Source of the DNA: Vibrio agarivorans
GTDB lineage: Bacteria; Pseudomonadota; Gammaproteobacteria; Enterobacterales; Vibrionaceae
DNA: 64,000 nucleotides
Direction: 5' to 3'
Assembly: GCF_030409635.1 (NCBI RefSeq)
Contig: NZ_JAUFQF010000001.1
Span: 310,001-374,000, forward strand
In this document: positions 1 through 7,961 of the stretch, piece by piece
How positions within the stretch are numbered: the stretch's first letter is position 1
How the letters are laid out: every line of letters starts with the position of its first letter
Program-made: the position numbers and the translations under genes
The notes under the pieces: generated by a model
Databases searched by the model: none
Told to the model about the DNA's origin: nothing
Seen by the model: the letters and a program-made list of their open reading frames with translations, nothing else

Positions 1-332
1 AACGGAAGGTCATTAAGCGGCATTAACTGACCATTGCCACCCCAGTGTTGGATAAACTCACGGTCAACCATCACAACATCGGGTGGCGAGCCTGCCTGCA
101 TGCGAGCAGGGATACTCGTCACCATGTCATTGCGAGCCATGTAATTGAGTTTTACTTTGATATCAGGGTTTGCTTTTTCGAATCGCTCGATGATTAACGG
201 GAAGTTAGCGACTTCAGCGCCAGCACCTTTCCAGCTAGAGACTTCAAGTTCGATTTGTTTTGCTGATACGTTGCTGGTGGCAAGTAAACAAGCGGTAATT
301 GCAGTGGCAAGAGAGAGTTTTTTTAGTTCCAT
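1..332 (-). CDS. Sugar ABC transporter substrate-binding protein, partial (second paralogue)
   Basis: The reverse strand reads a protein starting MELKKLSLATAITACLLATS with a signal peptide, then a family-1 extracellular solute-binding domain that runs off the left edge of the window. The visible 110 residues are very close to the binding protein at 2349-3602: ASWKGAGAEVANFP-like, NYMARNDMVTSIPAR and QAGSPPDV motifs occur in both. It lies downstream of that transporter's two permeases but behind a strong terminator (478-508), so it probably has its own promoter in 333-477. It is likely a periplasmic receptor for agar-derived saccharides with a different affinity or chain-length preference; this is inference. 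The C-terminal three quarters are outside the window. Confidence 0.85.
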   Translation of the reverse strand, partial: MELKKLSLATAITACLLATSNVSAKQIELEVSSWKGAGAEVANFPLIIERFEKANPDIKVKLNYMARNDMVTSIPARMQAGSPPDVVMVDREFIQHWGGNGQLMPLNDLP

Positions 333-477
333 GTTATTAGTTTTCCTTGAATCGTTATTGGATAAATACTTGATAGTCTTTACAAAATATTCAAATAGCG
401 CAGGGCGCAATGTACTACTAAAAACATAATTATTATTGGGTGTAGCTCAATCGAGATCTATGAGTGTGTTGTCTCCT

Positions 478-508
478 AAAAAGTGAGCAAGGCACGAATG
501 CCTTGCTC
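478..508 (-). terminator. Rho-independent terminator after the permease gene
   Basis: A perfect 10-bp stem (485-494 with 499-508, loop cgaa) is followed on the minus strand by a run of five T. It ends the binding protein-permease-permease transcript and separates it from the second binding-protein gene. Confidence 0.85.
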
Positions 509-515
509 TGTTGGG

Positions 516-1415
516 TTATTTCACAGCACCTGCTGTCATACCATTTACAATCTGCTTCGATAATGTAAAGAACACAACAAGAAGTGGAAGTGATGCAAGC
601 ACTGCCGCTGGGAACAACTGTGTTGGGTCAACAGAATAGGTTCCTAAGAAGCGCAGCACGGCTGGCATAATGGTTAACTTGCTTTCCGTTGTGATGAAGA
701 GTAGTGGGTTAACCACATCATTCCAAACACCTAAAGTGATAAAGATCGCTAATGTACCTGTAATTGGCTTAAGCATCGGGAAGATGATGTACCAGTAAGT
801 CTTTAAGAATGTTGCTCCATCAAGTGTTGCAGCTTCTTCAAGTTCTTTCGGTATAGCTTTCATGAAACTGGTGTAGAAGAACACGCCTAGTGGTAAGTGA
901 CCCACTGTGTAAACCAAAATCAGACCGAAGTAAGTATCCAGTAGACCTAAATCACGAATGAAAAGGTAAAGTGGCGTTAGAGCAGCAAACGGCGGAATAA
1001 CCATACCTAGCATAAAGAAAATGTAGGCAATATTACTCACTCGGCTACGGATTCTAGCTAACGGGTAAGCCGCGAGTGAAGAAATAATCGCAACGGCAAA
1101 AATGGTCGCTACAGTAATACCAATCGTGTTCAGCACAGTGCCAAAGTAGTTCATGTCAGCGATGACATTCACATAGTTGGAGAAATGTAATTCAGTTGGT
1201 AGCGCAAGTGGATCAAGCATGATTTCACGGCGGCTTCTGAATGACATGAACACCATGTAGAAAACCGGAGATAGAATGATGAACGTGACAACGAACATCA
1301 ATGAAATCAACAAACCTTGTTTTACATTGCGCGGTGAGAGAAGCTTACTAGTGCGCTTCGCTGCGGGCTGCTCTTCGGCCATTGTTGGCAGTTTATTTGA
1401 TGTAATACTACTCAT
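516..1415 (-). CDS. Sugar ABC transporter permease, MalG/LacG type
   Basis: A 299-residue inner-membrane permease with about six hydrophobic segments after a hydrophilic N-terminus of about 35 residues. The EAA loop that docks with the ATPase is visible (EEAATLDGATFLKTYWYIIF, followed by PMLKP). Its ATG overlaps the stop of the upstream permease by one base, so the two are translationally coupled. With 1415-2281 and the binding protein at 2349 it forms a carbohydrate uptake transporter of the CUT1 class. The substrate is inferred from the agarase neighbourhood to be neoagarobiose or short neoagaro-oligosaccharides. Confidence 0.9.
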   Translation of the reverse strand: MSSITSNKLPTMAEEQPAAKRTSKLLSPRNVKQGLLISLMFVVTFIILSPVFYMVFMSFRSRREIMLDPLALPTELHFSNYVNVIADMNYFGTVLNTIGITVATIFAVAIISSLAAYPLARIRSRVSNIAYIFFMLGMVIPPFAALTPLYLFIRDLGLLDTYFGLILVYTVGHLPLGVFFYTSFMKAIPKELEEAATLDGATFLKTYWYIIFPMLKPITGTLAIFITLGVWNDVVNPLLFITTESKLTIMPAVLRFLGTYSVDPTQLFPAAVLASLPLLVVFFTLSKQIVNGMTAGAVK

Positions 1416-2281
1416 TAGATACGGTCCTCACGAGCTCGTAGGTAACTGTTCTGAATAATCGTAATCAGAGCAACCAGTACAATCATGACTACTGACAGAG
1501 CTGCTGCAGAGCCATACTTAAAGTCTTGGAAGATGAGTTGGAAGATCTTAAGACCTAGTGTCATCGTCGCGTAATCTGGGCCACCCCCAGTCATGATGAA
1601 CGGGAATTCGAATGATTTAAGTGTACCGATCGTCGCCAGTGTGATGTTGACGGTGATCGCCGGCGCGAGCAGTGGAATATCAATGTGGAAGAAAGACTTA
1701 ATCGGTGAAACACCATCCACACGTGCCGCGTCTTTCACTTCGGTAGAGATACCAGCATAGCCGGCTAGAAAAATCGCGGTCGAATAGCCTACGAACATCC
1801 ATACGTGCACTGCGGCAACAGAGAAGAGTGCAATCGAAGAGTCACCTAGCCAAATTTGTTGCATGCTACCCATACCAAATGAAGCAAGAAGTTCATTCAA
1901 ACCTCCCCCCATAGGTGCGTAGAGGTATTGCCATACATAACCTGCAATCACTAGCGACAGCATTGAAGGAACCAGTAAGGCAGTACGCAGTGCATCACGT
2001 ACAGCAGGAATGCTATTTAGGATGGCAGCAAAAATTAAACCTAATCCGTTTTGGAATACGACAACGACAACACCGTATACCAATGTATTTTTCAGCACTT
2101 GAACGTAGCGCTGATCAGAGAATATCTCTCGATAATTATCTAAACCAACCCATGTTGCTTCACCAACACCAGCGTACTCTGTCATCGACAATGAGATCCC
2201 TTTGAACACTGGATAGATAGTGAACATGAGATACAAAAATAGAGCCGGGATAAGGAAATATAACCTTTTATCGACTTTCAT
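1415..2281 (-). CDS. Sugar ABC transporter permease, MalF/LacF type
   Basis: A 288-residue permease with six predicted membrane segments and the EAA-loop pattern VKDAARVDGVSPIKSFFHID. The frame is open to a TTG at 2296, but I choose the ATG at 2281 because a GAGGG ribosome site lies about 12 bases upstream and the protein then begins MKVDKRLYFLIPAL, normal for the family. It lies between the binding protein (2349-3602) and the second permease, with which it overlaps by one base. It is the heterodimer partner of that permease in a CUT1 importer, probably for agar breakdown products. Confidence 0.9.
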   Translation of the reverse strand: MKVDKRLYFLIPALFLYLMFTIYPVFKGISLSMTEYAGVGEATWVGLDNYREIFSDQRYVQVLKNTLVYGVVVVVFQNGLGLIFAAILNSIPAVRDALRTALLVPSMLSLVIAGYVWQYLYAPMGGGLNELLASFGMGSMQQIWLGDSSIALFSVAAVHVWMFVGYSTAIFLAGYAGISTEVKDAARVDGVSPIKSFFHIDIPLLAPAITVNITLATIGTLKSFEFPFIMTGGGPDYATMTLGLKIFQLIFQDFKYGSAAALSVVMIVLVALITIIQNSYLRAREDRI

Positions 2282-2348
2282 AACTACAACCCTCAATTAG
2301 CCCATGGGCAAAGACGGCAGCTACAAGGTGTAGCTGCCAAACAAGCAA

Positions 2349-3602
2349 TTAACGTTTTGCGATGTCGCGAGCGACAAGTGCATCCCAGCGTTCAAGAATC
2401 TCATTGTAGTCTTGGCTAGGGTTTAACATGAATGAAGTGATGTCATTGGTCATATCACGAGTCACTTCAACAGGCAGCGCACCCACAGGGAACGTTACGT
2501 ATTGCATCGCATCACGCGCTTCAACATAATCTTTTGCAATATTCATAGGTAGACCTGAAGTACCGCCAGCAAGCGTGGTCATTGCTGTGTCAGCTTCTAA
2601 GAACAGTTTCAAGTTCTCATCGTAGGTCCAGAAGTCGATCCATTTTTTCGCCGCATCAACTTGTTTCGCATCTTTTGGAATTGCCCAACCTGGGCCTAAG
2701 TAATCAAGAGTGATACCTTTATCACCGTTGATGGATGGGAAAGGTTTCAATGAGAAATTCTCTGGTAGAGAGTCTTTCATGAATGGATTGATGTTCCATA
2801 AACCTTGTGGAAGCATTGCGATACGACCAGATTGGAAGGTTGTAAGTGCAACAGACCATGGGTCAGTACCTGCACTGATCTTAGGATCAAAACATTTAGC
2901 ATCAATCATTTGGCGGAATGCTTCAAATGCATTCTTCATTGATTGATCTTCAGAGAACTTGATTTTACCTTCGTTGAACTGCGCTAAACGGTCTTGGCTA
3001 GGAACATCACCATCAGCTAGGCCTAACGCTAAGAAGAAGATATAAGGTGTCCATGCACCGTTATTACCTGCAAGTAGTGTCGGTGTGATGCCTTTACTAT
3101 TTAGTTGCTCACATGTCGCAGTAAACTCTGCAATCGTCTCTGGATATTTGGTGACACCTGCTTTATCCATTAAGTCATCATTAACATAGATACCCATGCC
3201 AGAAACTTGAAGCATTGCATAGTAAACATCATCGTCTAAGCCTAAGTGGGATTGAAGACCTGGTTGAATACGCTCAACAAATGCTTGATCACCAATTTCC
3301 ATTAACTGACCAGCACCGCCCCAGTGTGTAATGAATTCACGGTCAACCATTATTACATCCGGTGGGCTGCCTGCTTGGAAGCGTGCTGGAATGCTAGTGA
3401 CCATGTCGTTACGCGCCATATAGTTAAGACGCACTTTAATATCTGGATACTGCTGCTCAAACTTTTCAATAAGAACAGGAAAGTTTGCAACCTCTGCTCC
3501 AGCGCCTTTCCAACTGGCGACTTCCAACTCGACTTTGTCTGCTGCGAATCCAGACGCCGAGAGTGTTAGAGCAGTAATAGCTGCAAGTTTCGTTAGTTTC
3601 AT
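2349..3602 (-). CDS. Sugar ABC transporter substrate-binding protein
   Basis: A 417-residue periplasmic binding protein of extracellular solute-binding family 1. A signal peptide ends at ASGFAADK near residue 20. The family's usual features follow: PDIKVRLNYMARND near residue 55, PPDVIMVDREF near residue 82, and a C-terminal WDALV region. It has a strong AAGGAAGG ribosome site. It is first in a minus-strand operon with the two permeases, and the matching ATPase is divergent at 3906. A TTGGCATACCAA palindrome at 3684 and a CRP-like site at 3734 lie in the shared promoter region. It likely delivers neoagaro-oligosaccharides; the substrate is inferred from context. Confidence 0.9.
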   Translation of the reverse strand: MKLTKLAAITALTLSASGFAADKVELEVASWKGAGAEVANFPVLIEKFEQQYPDIKVRLNYMARNDMVTSIPARFQAGSPPDVIMVDREFITHWGGAGQLMEIGDQAFVERIQPGLQSHLGLDDDVYYAMLQVSGMGIYVNDDLMDKAGVTKYPETIAEFTATCEQLNSKGITPTLLAGNNGAWTPYIFFLALGLADGDVPSQDRLAQFNEGKIKFSEDQSMKNAFEAFRQMIDAKCFDPKISAGTDPWSVALTTFQSGRIAMLPQGLWNINPFMKDSLPENFSLKPFPSINGDKGITLDYLGPGWAIPKDAKQVDAAKKWIDFWTYDENLKLFLEADTAMTTLAGGTSGLPMNIAKDYVEARDAMQYVTFPVGALPVEVTRDMTNDITSFMLNPSQDYNEILERWDALVARDIAKR

Positions 3603-3683
3603 TGTTACCTTCCTTTATGGTACTCGATGTAGGCGTAGGGTGAGCCTCACCGAACATCTTTGTTATTTGCCATTGAAAATTAA

Positions 3684-3695
3684 TTGGCATACCAA
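3684..3695. promoter_or_regulatory. Operator candidate TTGGCATACCAA (agar regulon)
   Basis: This is a near-perfect palindrome in the 303-bp gap (3603-3905) between the divergent binding-protein and ATPase genes. It closely resembles the UxuR/ExuR operator (ATTGGTATACCAAT), and the GntR protein at 5473 belongs to that subfamily. Sister sites are at 5262, 6328, 21997, 22257, 22298 and 29796. The rest of the gap holds a second TTGGT half site near 3717, the CRP-like site below, and no ORF. Confidence 0.6.
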
Positions 3696-3733
3696 AACTG
3701 GTACTAAGACTAACAATTGGTTGATAAGTAATA

Positions 3734-3749
3734 TGTGACTGGCTTCAAA
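3734..3749. promoter_or_regulatory. Possible CRP site
   Basis: TGTGA-N6-TCAAA matches a full left CRP half and three of five bases on the right. It lies between divergent sugar-transport genes, where catabolite control would be expected. One arm is imperfect, so confidence is low. Confidence 0.35.
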
Positions 3750-3905
3750 TTAGACGTATTAGGTGGGTGTCATGGTCGACTTATGAGCATATTTATGAAT
3801 TGAATCACAATAACTGACTAAATACGAAAAACATGTTAACCAGTGTGGCTTTTTTAGGTTATTTTGGTTGATAAGTTGATGTGTTCAGAATTTAAGGCTC
3901 AAAAA

Positions 3906-4997
3906 ATGGCAGATATTAAACTATCAAACGTCAAAAAACGTTTTGGAAAAGTACAGACAATTCATGGCGTTGATTTAGAAATAGATCACGGAGAGTTCGT
4001 TGTTTTTGTTGGTCCATCAGGCTGTGGTAAGTCTACGCTATTGCGCTTGATTGCAGGCTTAGAGACTATTTCTGACGGTGAGATTTTCATCGACGGTAAT
4101 ATGGTTAATGATGTCGAGCCAGCAGACCGCGGTATTTCAATGGTATTCCAATCCTATGCGCTTTATCCACATATGACTGTGGAAGAGAACATGGGCTTTG
4201 GTTTGAAGATGAATGGTGTTTCGAAAGACCAAGTAAACAAACAAGTGTTACTCGCGGCGAAAACGTTGCAGCTTGAGCCGTTATTAAAACGTCGTCCTAA
4301 AGAGCTATCGGGTGGTCAGCGTCAGCGTGTTGCGATTGGTCGCGCAATTGTACGAAATCCTAGTGCTTTCTTATTTGATGAGCCACTGTCAAACCTTGAT
4401 GCTGAACTGCGTGTGGAAATGCGTTTACAGATTGCACGCCTGCACCAAGAGATTGACACAACGATGATCTATGTGACGCACGATCAGGTAGAAGCGATGA
4501 CACTTGCAGATAAGATTGTTGTGTTAAGGGATGGTCGTATAGAGCAGGTAGGTTCACCGCTCGATCTCTATAACAAACCTATTAATATGTTTGTGGCTGG
4601 CTTTATTGGCTCACCGAAGATGAACTTTATTAACGCAGAGGTGACTGGCACTGACAAAGAGTATCTAGATATTCGTTTGGATGATGAGCAAATCGTCTCA
4701 ATCCCAATGACAAAAATGTCTGATGTCAAAGTAGGGGACAACGTAAAAGTCGGTATTCGCCCGGAACACATTCATGTAGATGAAGAAAAGGGCAATATTT
4801 CCATTCGTTTCGCGAGTGAAGTTGTTGAGAGGCTCGGTAATAGTACTTACTTGTTTGGTCAGTTTGCGCAGCAGGAAGGCTTTATTGTTCATCACCCAGG
4901 TGATAAAGAAGTGCAGGCTTTCGATAACATTGATCTGTATTTCGCTGCGTCAGATTGTCATGTATTTGATGAGAGCGGTATCTGTATTAGTAACTAG
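3906..4997 (+). CDS. Sugar ABC transporter ATP-binding protein, MalK/UgpC type
   Basis: A 363-residue ATPase. Walker A is GPSGCGKST (near residue 37), the Q-loop is VFQSYALYPH, the signature is LSGGQRQRVAIGRA, Walker B is FLFDEPLSNLD and the switch His lies in YVTHDQVEA. A C-terminal TOBE/regulatory domain follows. I choose the ATG at 3906 (MADIKLSNVKKRF) over the upstream ATG at 3864, because it follows an AAGG ribosome site and matches the family N-terminus. It is divergent from the binding protein-permease operon and would energise it. A terminator follows at 5039. Confidence 0.92.
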   Translation: MADIKLSNVKKRFGKVQTIHGVDLEIDHGEFVVFVGPSGCGKSTLLRLIAGLETISDGEIFIDGNMVNDVEPADRGISMVFQSYALYPHMTVEENMGFGLKMNGVSKDQVNKQVLLAAKTLQLEPLLKRRPKELSGGQRQRVAIGRAIVRNPSAFLFDEPLSNLDAELRVEMRLQIARLHQEIDTTMIYVTHDQVEAMTLADKIVVLRDGRIEQVGSPLDLYNKPINMFVAGFIGSPKMNFINAEVTGTDKEYLDIRLDDEQIVSIPMTKMSDVKVGDNVKVGIRPEHIHVDEEKGNISIRFASEVVERLGNSTYLFGQFAQQEGFIVHHPGDKEVQAFDNIDLYFAASDCHVFDESGICISN

Positions 4998-5038
4998 CGA
5001 GAATATCGTTAACGGTTACATTGCTGAAGGTTAACTGA

Positions 5039-5066
5039 GGCTGGGGCTGACGCTCCGGCCTTTTTC
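5039..5066 (+). terminator. Terminator after the ABC ATPase gene
   Basis: A GC-rich stem (GGCTGG with CCGGCC, one G-T pair) is followed by five T. It ends the ATPase transcript. Confidence 0.7.
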
Positions 5067-5121
5067 ATTATTAGAAAATGGAGATAGAGGCTAATCGTGG
5101 AGGGGATGTGAATACTATAGA

Positions 5122-5234
5122 CAAAAGAAAGCCCTGAACCTCAAGTTCAGGGCAAAATGCAGATTGTACCCCCAATGTACTTACCTGCTACAAAGTTCTC
5201 TAACTACTGATTCGAGAGAACATTTTTCGCTGTC
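5122..5234 (-). ncRNA. Candidate small RNA between the ABC ATPase and GntR genes
   Basis: The 475-bp gap 4998-5472 holds no credible ORF, but the minus strand has a complete small-RNA layout. There is a promoter with -35 TTGACC (5269-5264), a 17-base spacer and -10 TATCTT (5246-5241). The transcript would start near 5234, contain one stem-loop (5215-5221 paired with 5195-5201, 7 bp) and end in a perfect 9-bp GC-rich hairpin (5131-5153) followed by TTTCTTTT. Predicted length is about 110 nt. No minus-strand gene lies upstream that would need this terminator. The operator palindrome at 5262-5273 overlaps the -35, suggesting control by the agar regulator. I do not recognise it as a known Vibrio RNA. 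Confidence 0.45.
5131..5153 (-). terminator. Orphan Rho-independent terminator on the minus strand
   Basis: GCCCTGAAC and GTTCAGGGC form a perfect stem with a 5-base loop. On the minus strand it runs into TTTCTTTT; on the plus strand there is only AAAA. It therefore terminates leftward transcription, although no protein gene on the minus strand lies to its right before 8.8 kb. It is the putative 3' end of the small RNA. Confidence 0.65.
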
Positions 5235-5261
5235 GTAGGAAAGATAAACCTTTGCACGCCA

Positions 5262-5273
5262 TTGGTCAACCAT
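5262..5273. promoter_or_regulatory. Operator candidate TTGGTCAACCAT overlapping a minus-strand -35
   Basis: An 11-of-12 match to the palindrome TTGGTNNACCAA, 200 bp upstream of the GntR gene. Bases 5264-5269 are also the -35 (TTGACC) of the candidate small RNA promoter, so a bound repressor should block that promoter. It may additionally mediate autoregulation. Confidence 0.55.
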
Positions 5274-5472
5274 AAATTAAAAGAATACACAAAATGGGTT
5301 TACCTTTGTTTGACATTTGTCTTATTATTACCCCTAAAGTAAGGGTTTTTCTGGTTGTTTCGCAATAAATGTGTCACTTTGACCTTATATCAACCGGATA
5401 ATAAGAAAAATTGAGCGTTGATACTGAAACCACTTGTTGACCAGTAGCGATGAATTTAGGGCGATTAGAGTT

Positions 5473-6228
5473 ATGGCTGAACTAGGAAATAGAAGAAGAT
5501 ATTTTGACGTAGGGACACAAATTGAAGATTTGCTATATTCGGGCGTGTTTAAAGCTGGAGAGAGATTACCCTCAGAAAGGGAGCTAAGCGATCGATTCGA
5601 GACAAGCCGTGCAACTATTCGTGAAGCGATTATCATGCTAGAGCTGAAAGGCTTGGTCGATGTAAAGCAAGGCGCGGGCATTTACTTTATTGACTCTCCA
5701 GACAAAAGTCGACAGTCACTCCTAACACCGAAAAGCGATATAGGCCCATTTGAACTCCTTCAAGCCCGTCAAGTTATTGAGAGCAACATTGCTGCTTTTG
5801 CTGCCACACAAATTAAATTCAACGAACTTCAAGATCTCAAGAAAGTGCTTGCTCAACAAGAGAGTGAGATCAATGGAGACAGTGCGAAGTTTGAAGAACT
5901 AGACCAAAAGTTTCATCATATGATCGCAGAGTCGACGCAAAATAGAGTGCTTATCAATCAAGCGACTCAAATGTGGAGTTCGGTTCGCATTCAAAATCCT
6001 TTATGGCGAGAGCTAAACCATAAGTACCTTCATGAAACAGCGTTAAAAACTGCCTGGTTAGAAGATCATAAGCGTATATTAATGGCACTTCAAAAGCGTT
6101 CAGCAGAAGAAGCCAAAATGGCGGTATGGCATCATATTGAACACAGTCGACAGGAGTTAATGAAGCTTGCCAGTACAGAAGGCGCAACGGCTGAGCTTGA
6201 CGATTTGTTCTTTGCACAAGAGATTTAG
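5473..6228 (+). CDS. GntR-family regulator, FadR/UxuR-ExuR subgroup
   Basis: A 251-residue regulator. The N-terminal winged helix-turn-helix (residues 10-75) contains GERLPSERELSDRFETSRA and the UxuR-like MLELKGLVDVKQGAGIYFID. A C-terminal all-helical FCD ligand domain (residues 90-235) follows. I choose the ATG at 5473 (MAELGNRRRYFDVG); the frame is open to a TTG at 5434, but the family starts near this ATG. UxuR and ExuR bind ATTGGTATACCAAT and sense hexuronates. The matching palindromes around this locus suggest that this protein controls the agar genes and responds to an acidic sugar intermediate, for example anhydrogalactonate or a 2-keto-3-deoxy acid. The ligand is inference. Confidence 0.88.
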   Translation: MAELGNRRRYFDVGTQIEDLLYSGVFKAGERLPSERELSDRFETSRATIREAIIMLELKGLVDVKQGAGIYFIDSPDKSRQSLLTPKSDIGPFELLQARQVIESNIAAFAATQIKFNELQDLKKVLAQQESEINGDSAKFEELDQKFHHMIAESTQNRVLINQATQMWSSVRIQNPLWRELNHKYLHETALKTAWLEDHKRILMALQKRSAEEAKMAVWHHIEHSRQELMKLASTEGATAELDDLFFAQEI

Positions 6229-6327
6229 CCTAGCGCTTGGTATTTAAGCAAATCGTTCCGTTTAGTGATGACAAAGAATGAAAATTAGATTTAGCGCACA
6301 CTAAATTGGTCGATTGGTGGTTAGAAT

Positions 6328-6339
6328 GTGGTAAACCAA
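6328..6339. promoter_or_regulatory. Operator candidate GTGGTAAACCAA before the aldehyde dehydrogenase
   Basis: A TGGTNNACCA palindrome 56 bases before the dehydrogenase ATG, with extra half sites TTGGT at 6306 and 6314. It is the same motif as at 22298 in front of the porin (GGTAAACC identical), so dehydrogenase and porin probably share a regulator. Confidence 0.6.
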
Positions 6340-6395
6340 TTGATATTTTGGCTGCCCAGTTAGGCAGGCATTACTAGTTAAGAGTAGGAAGAGCT

Positions 6396-7838
6396 ATGAA
6401 ACGTTACCAAATGTATGTTGATGGTCAATGGATCGACGCCGCCAATGGCAAAGTAGATCAGGTTATCAACCCGTCAACCGAGGAAGTGATTGCAGAGATT
6501 CAAGACGGCGACCAAGCAGATGCTGACTACGTTTTAAGTGTGGCTAAACGTGCTCAAGCTGAATGGAAGCGCGTGCCAGCTCGACAACGTGCAGAACTGC
6601 TAAGAAAGTTTGCTCAGGAAATCCGTAACAACCGCGAGTATCTTGCCGAGTTACTTGTTAGTGAGCAAGGTAAACTGCATCGCGTTGCGTTGGGTGAAGT
6701 TGATGTTGCAGCGTCGTTTATTGAGTATGCGTGTGATTGGGCTCGTCAGATGGACGGGGATATTGTTCAGTCTGACAACGAAAACGAACACATCTGGATT
6801 CAGAAGATCCCAAGAGGTGTAGTTGTTGCTATCACTGCTTGGAACTTCCCATTCGCTCTAGCAGGCCGCAAGATTGGGCCTGCATTGGTTGCCGGTAACG
6901 CAATTGTGGTAAAACCAACGTCTGAAACTCCGTTGGCAACACTTGAGCTTGGCTACCTTGCTGAAAAAGTGGGTATCCCTGCTGGTGTTCTAAATATCGT
7001 AACTGGTGGTGGTGCGAGCCTAGGTGGGGCGCTAACAGGTCACGTTGATACCAATATGGTAACAATGACAGGTTCAACACCAGTCGGTCAGCAAATCATT
7101 AAAGCATCTGCAAATAATATGGCTCACGTACAACTTGAATTAGGTGGTAAAGCGCCATTCATTGTTATGGAAGATGCAGACTTAGAGCAAGCAGCAGCTG
7201 CAGCCCTTCATTCACGCTTTGATAACTGTGGTCAGGTATGTACTTGTAACGAACGCATGTATGTACACAGCAGCGTCTATGATGAGTTCATGGCGATCTT
7301 TATGGAGAAAGTGCAAGCGATCAAAGTCGGCAACCCGATGGACCCTGAGTCGGATATGGGGCCAAAAGTAAACAAACGCGAGCTTGACCACATGGAAGAG
7401 TTGGTTGCACAGGCATTGAACGAAGGTGCAAAACTCCTGCACGGCGGTAAACGCATCACAGGTGGAGAGTTTGACAAAGGCTTCTGGTTCGAGCCAACAA
7501 TTCTCGGTGATGTTGAACAATCAATGACGATTGTTCATGAAGAAGCATTTGGTCCAATCCTTCCTGTAATTAAGTTTGATACATTTGAGGAAGTGATTGG
7601 TTATGCGAACGACAGTGAATATGGTCTAGCAACGATGATTTGTACTCAAAATATGAAGTACGTACATCGATTGACTCACGAACTTGAGTGCGGCGAAATC
7701 TATGTTAACCGTGGTCACGGTGAACAGCACCAAGGTTTCCACAATGGTTACAAACTCAGTGGTACCGGTGGTGAAGATGGCAAGTACGGGTTTGAGCAAT
7801 ACCTAGAGAAGAAAACGTTCTACGTTAACTTCGGTTAA
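6396..7838 (+). CDS. NAD(P)-dependent aldehyde dehydrogenase, probably 3,6-anhydro-L-galactose dehydrogenase
   Basis: A 480-residue ALDH close in pattern to E. coli AldA (lactaldehyde dehydrogenase). The N-motif is ITAWNFPFALAGRKIGPAL, the Rossmann segment is MTGSTPVGQQI, the general-base Glu lies in LELGGKAP, and the catalytic Cys is residue 282 in GQVCTCNER. Family length is normal. It sits inside an agar locus, behind the shared operator palindrome and just after the GntR gene. In agarolytic vibrios the enzyme that oxidises 3,6-anhydro-L-galactose to 3,6-anhydrogalactonate is an ALDH of this kind, so that is the favoured function. A lactaldehyde or glycolaldehyde dehydrogenase remains possible. 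The next enzyme, anhydrogalactonate cycloisomerase, is not in the window. Confidence 0.85.
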   Translation: MKRYQMYVDGQWIDAANGKVDQVINPSTEEVIAEIQDGDQADADYVLSVAKRAQAEWKRVPARQRAELLRKFAQEIRNNREYLAELLVSEQGKLHRVALGEVDVAASFIEYACDWARQMDGDIVQSDNENEHIWIQKIPRGVVVAITAWNFPFALAGRKIGPALVAGNAIVVKPTSETPLATLELGYLAEKVGIPAGVLNIVTGGGASLGGALTGHVDTNMVTMTGSTPVGQQIIKASANNMAHVQLELGGKAPFIVMEDADLEQAAAAALHSRFDNCGQVCTCNERMYVHSSVYDEFMAIFMEKVQAIKVGNPMDPESDMGPKVNKRELDHMEELVAQALNEGAKLLHGGKRITGGEFDKGFWFEPTILGDVEQSMTIVHEEAFGPILPVIKFDTFEEVIGYANDSEYGLATMICTQNMKYVHRLTHELECGEIYVNRGHGEQHQGFHNGYKLSGTGGEDGKYGFEQYLEKKTFYVNFG

Positions 7839-7872
7839 TTCTTACCGATATCAATTTCCAAATCCTTTCTTG

Positions 7873-7900
7873 GGGCAAAGTTTTCTTTGCCTCTTTTTTT
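7873..7900 (+). terminator. Terminator after the aldehyde dehydrogenase
   Basis: GGCAAAG and CTTTGCC form a 7-bp stem with a tttt loop, followed by TCTTTTTTT. It separates the dehydrogenase from the IclR gene. Confidence 0.8.
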
Positions 7901-7961
7901 ATTTTAGATAAACACACAAAATAGCTTATTTAGCAAACTAAACGGTGTTTAGGATTAAGTA

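Noticed and set aside
145..429. Plus-strand ORF of 94 codons
   Set aside because: It is antisense to the truncated binding protein, which has a clear signal peptide and close similarity to its paralogue.
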